Source: CAZYXZ01 sp964651395
GTDB taxonomy: Bacteria; Actinomycetota; Actinomycetes; BP-191
NCBI GenBank assembly: GCA_964651395.1
Contig: CAZYXZ010000036.1
Span: 1-32,181 of the forward strand
DNA length: 32,181 nucleotides
Reading direction: 5' to 3'
Shown: in pieces, positions 31,014-32,181 of the stretch
Position numbering within the stretch: position 1 is the stretch's first letter
Layout: every line of letters begins with the position of its first letter
The notes under the pieces: generated by a model
The model's input: only the letters and a program-made list of their open reading frames with translations
What the model was told of the DNA's origin: nothing
Databases searched by the model: none
Translations under genes and position numbers: made by a program

Positions 31014-32181
31014 GTGAGTGACACCACCACAGAGGTCCAGCCCAGCGACGGCGCCGCGAAGGCGAAGCGCCCCCGCACGAGCGGCGGCCTGTCCGGCAAG
31101 CTCCTCCCGGAGCTCCAGTCGATGGCCAACGACCTCGGCATCAGCGGCACGGCCAAGATGCGCAAGGGCGACCTGATCGGCGCCATCGAGTCCGCGCGCA
31201 GCGCCGGCTCGAGCGCCCCGGCAAGCAACGGCGACTCCGCCGGCGGCCGGCAGCCACGCTCGGACTCCCCGCGGATCGCCGCGGACGACAACCAGAGCGG
31301 CGGCCAGGGCAACAACCAGGGCGGCGGCCAGGGCAGCAACCAGGGCAACAACCAGGGCGGCGGCCAGGGCCAGCAGGGCCAGCGCTACCGCGAGCGCCCG
31401 CCGCGCCAGAACCAGGGTGGCGGCCAGGGCGGCGGCCAGGGCAACAACCAGGGCGGCGGCCAGCACCAAGGTGGCGGCGGCGGCCAGGGCCAGGGCTCGG
31501 ACCGCGACGACTTCAACCGGGGTGGCCGGCGCGGCCGGTTCCGCGAGCGCGGCCGCAACCGTCCGCGCGGCCCGGGCGGCCCGGGCGGCCAGGGCGGCTA
31601 CAACGAGGCAGAGCCGGTCATCCGCGAGGACGACGTCCTCATCCCGGTCGCCGGCATCCTCGACATCCTCGACAACTACGGCTTCGTCCGGACCACCGGC
31701 TACCTGCCGGGTCCGAACGACGTCTACGTCTCCCTGTCCCAGGTGCGCCGCTACGGGCTGCGCAAGGGTGACGTCGTCACCGGCGCGGTGAAGCAGCCGC
31801 AGGAGGGCGAGCGGCGCGACAAGTTCAACGCGCTCGTGCGCCTCGACACGGTCAACGGCGCCGACCCGGAGTCGGCGAAGAACCGCATCGAGTTCACGAA
31901 GATGATCCCGCTCTACCCGCAGGAGCGGCTGCGTCTCGAGACCGAGTCGCAGATCCTGACGACGCGGATCATCGACCTGATCTGCCCGATCGGAAAGGGC
32001 CAGCGCGGGCTCATCGTCTCTCCGCCGAAGGCCGGCAAGACGATGGTGCTCCAGGCCATCGCCAACGCCATCACGACGAACAACCCGGAAGTGCACCTCA
32101 TGGTCGTGCTCGTCGACGAGCGGCCGGAAGAGGTCACCGACATGCAGCGCTCGGTGAAGGGCGAGGTCATCGCCTCGACCT
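31014..32181 (+). CDS. rho: Transcription termination factor Rho (3'-truncated by window edge)
   Basis: The first 389 residues of the RNA-dependent ATPase that terminates transcription. The Rho N-terminal domain is at about 28-64 (LLPELQSMANDLGI ... KMRKGDLIGAIESA). Residues about 66-200 are a low-complexity insertion dominated by Gly, Asn, Gln, then Arg (GGQGNNQGGGQ repeats, RGGRRGRFRERGRNRPRG), typical in type but here very Asn/Gln-rich. The S1-like RNA-binding domain starts near 204 (DDVLIPVAGILDILDNYGFV), with YGLRKGDVVTG. The ATPase domain has Walker A SPPKAGKTM (Lys342) and Walker B MVVLVDERPEEV. GTG 31014 is the only start giving the full N-terminal domain. The reading frame continues past the window edge. 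Confidence 0.97.
   Translation, partial: MSDTTTEVQPSDGAAKAKRPRTSGGLSGKLLPELQSMANDLGISGTAKMRKGDLIGAIESARSAGSSAPASNGDSAGGRQPRSDSPRIAADDNQSGGQGNNQGGGQGSNQGNNQGGGQGQQGQRYRERPPRQNQGGGQGGGQGNNQGGGQHQGGGGGQGQGSDRDDFNRGGRRGRFRERGRNRPRGPGGPGGQGGYNEAEPVIREDDVLIPVAGILDILDNYGFVRTTGYLPGPNDVYVSLSQVRRYGLRKGDVVTGAVKQPQEGERRDKFNALVRLDTVNGADPESAKNRIEFTKMIPLYPQERLRLETESQILTTRIIDLICPIGKGQRGLIVSPPKAGKTMVLQAIANAITTNNPEVHLMVVLVDERPEEVTDMQRSVKGEVIAST
31296..31497 (+). repeat. 12-bp-unit repeat in the rho insertion region
   Basis: GGCGGCCAGGGC, AACAACCAGGGC and close variants alternate many times, encoding GGQG and NNQG blocks. The units are nearly identical at the DNA level, including third positions, which implies recent expansion by slippage or recombination. 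Confidence 0.85.

Noticed and set aside
30781..31017. Open frame of up to 78 codons upstream of rho, ending in TGA that overlaps the rho GTG
   Set aside because: The overlap is attractive for translational coupling, but about a third of third positions are A or T, unlike neighbouring genes. No ribosome site is visible, and the first start lies before the predicted transcription start. Probably a chance frame in the leader.

Overview
This is a high-GC actinobacterial chromosome segment (Actinomycetota). The evidence is the strong G/C bias at third codon positions, frequent GTG/TTG starts, ATGA/GTGA stop-start overlaps, a Rho with a Gly/Asn/Gln/Arg-rich insertion, and the gene order argS-lysA-hom-thrC...thrB...rho. 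From memory, that is the order in Mycobacterium tuberculosis, where the genes are consecutive. The genus cannot be named from sequence alone.

Left part (1-10,290). The 3' part of secA is followed by a secreted alpha/beta-hydrolase-like gene that seems to use a CTG start. A 48-bp perfect palindrome closes the convergent junction with a leftward operon: LysM membrane protein, Rv3235-family protein, acyl-CoA synthetase. Around the operon promoter lie a 12-bp-arm dyad and three heptamers phased at 10 bp. To the right are a protein with a duplicated Sm-like module, a 72-aa MerR/excisionase-type DNA-binding protein, a SAF-domain membrane protein and a CpaE/MinD-like ATPase with a degenerate P-loop. 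This looks like a secA-linked cell-envelope module of unknown function.

Middle (10,291-22,939). There is a Tat-exported glycoside hydrolase, a dispersed repeat copy, tRNA-Arg(CCG), a single-domain response regulator, then argS-lysA-hom-thrC with 4-bp overlaps, closed by a bidirectional terminator. An inverted cupredoxin-like exported protein separates thrC from thrB. thrB is followed 11 bp later by a glycogen-debranching-type enzyme.

Right part (22,940-32,181). A tight Tad/Flp-type operon (TadG-like, TadE, TadE-like, CpaB, CpaE, CpaF, TadB, TadC) sits between thrB and rho. It encodes the inner-membrane motor and minor pseudopilin-like proteins, but no Flp pilin or prepilin peptidase is visible. 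A second copy of the dispersed repeat lies within the 5' end of tadE. The window ends inside rho, which has a structured leader of about 230 nt.

The most interesting signals are: the repeat shared by 12.5 kb and 24.2 kb; the 48-bp palindrome; the phased operator array near a small MerR-type regulator; three genes sharing a '-10, six bases, start codon' layout that suggests leaderless mRNAs; the secA-linked SAF/MinD module; and insertion of Tad and debranching genes into the usual thrB-rho junction.
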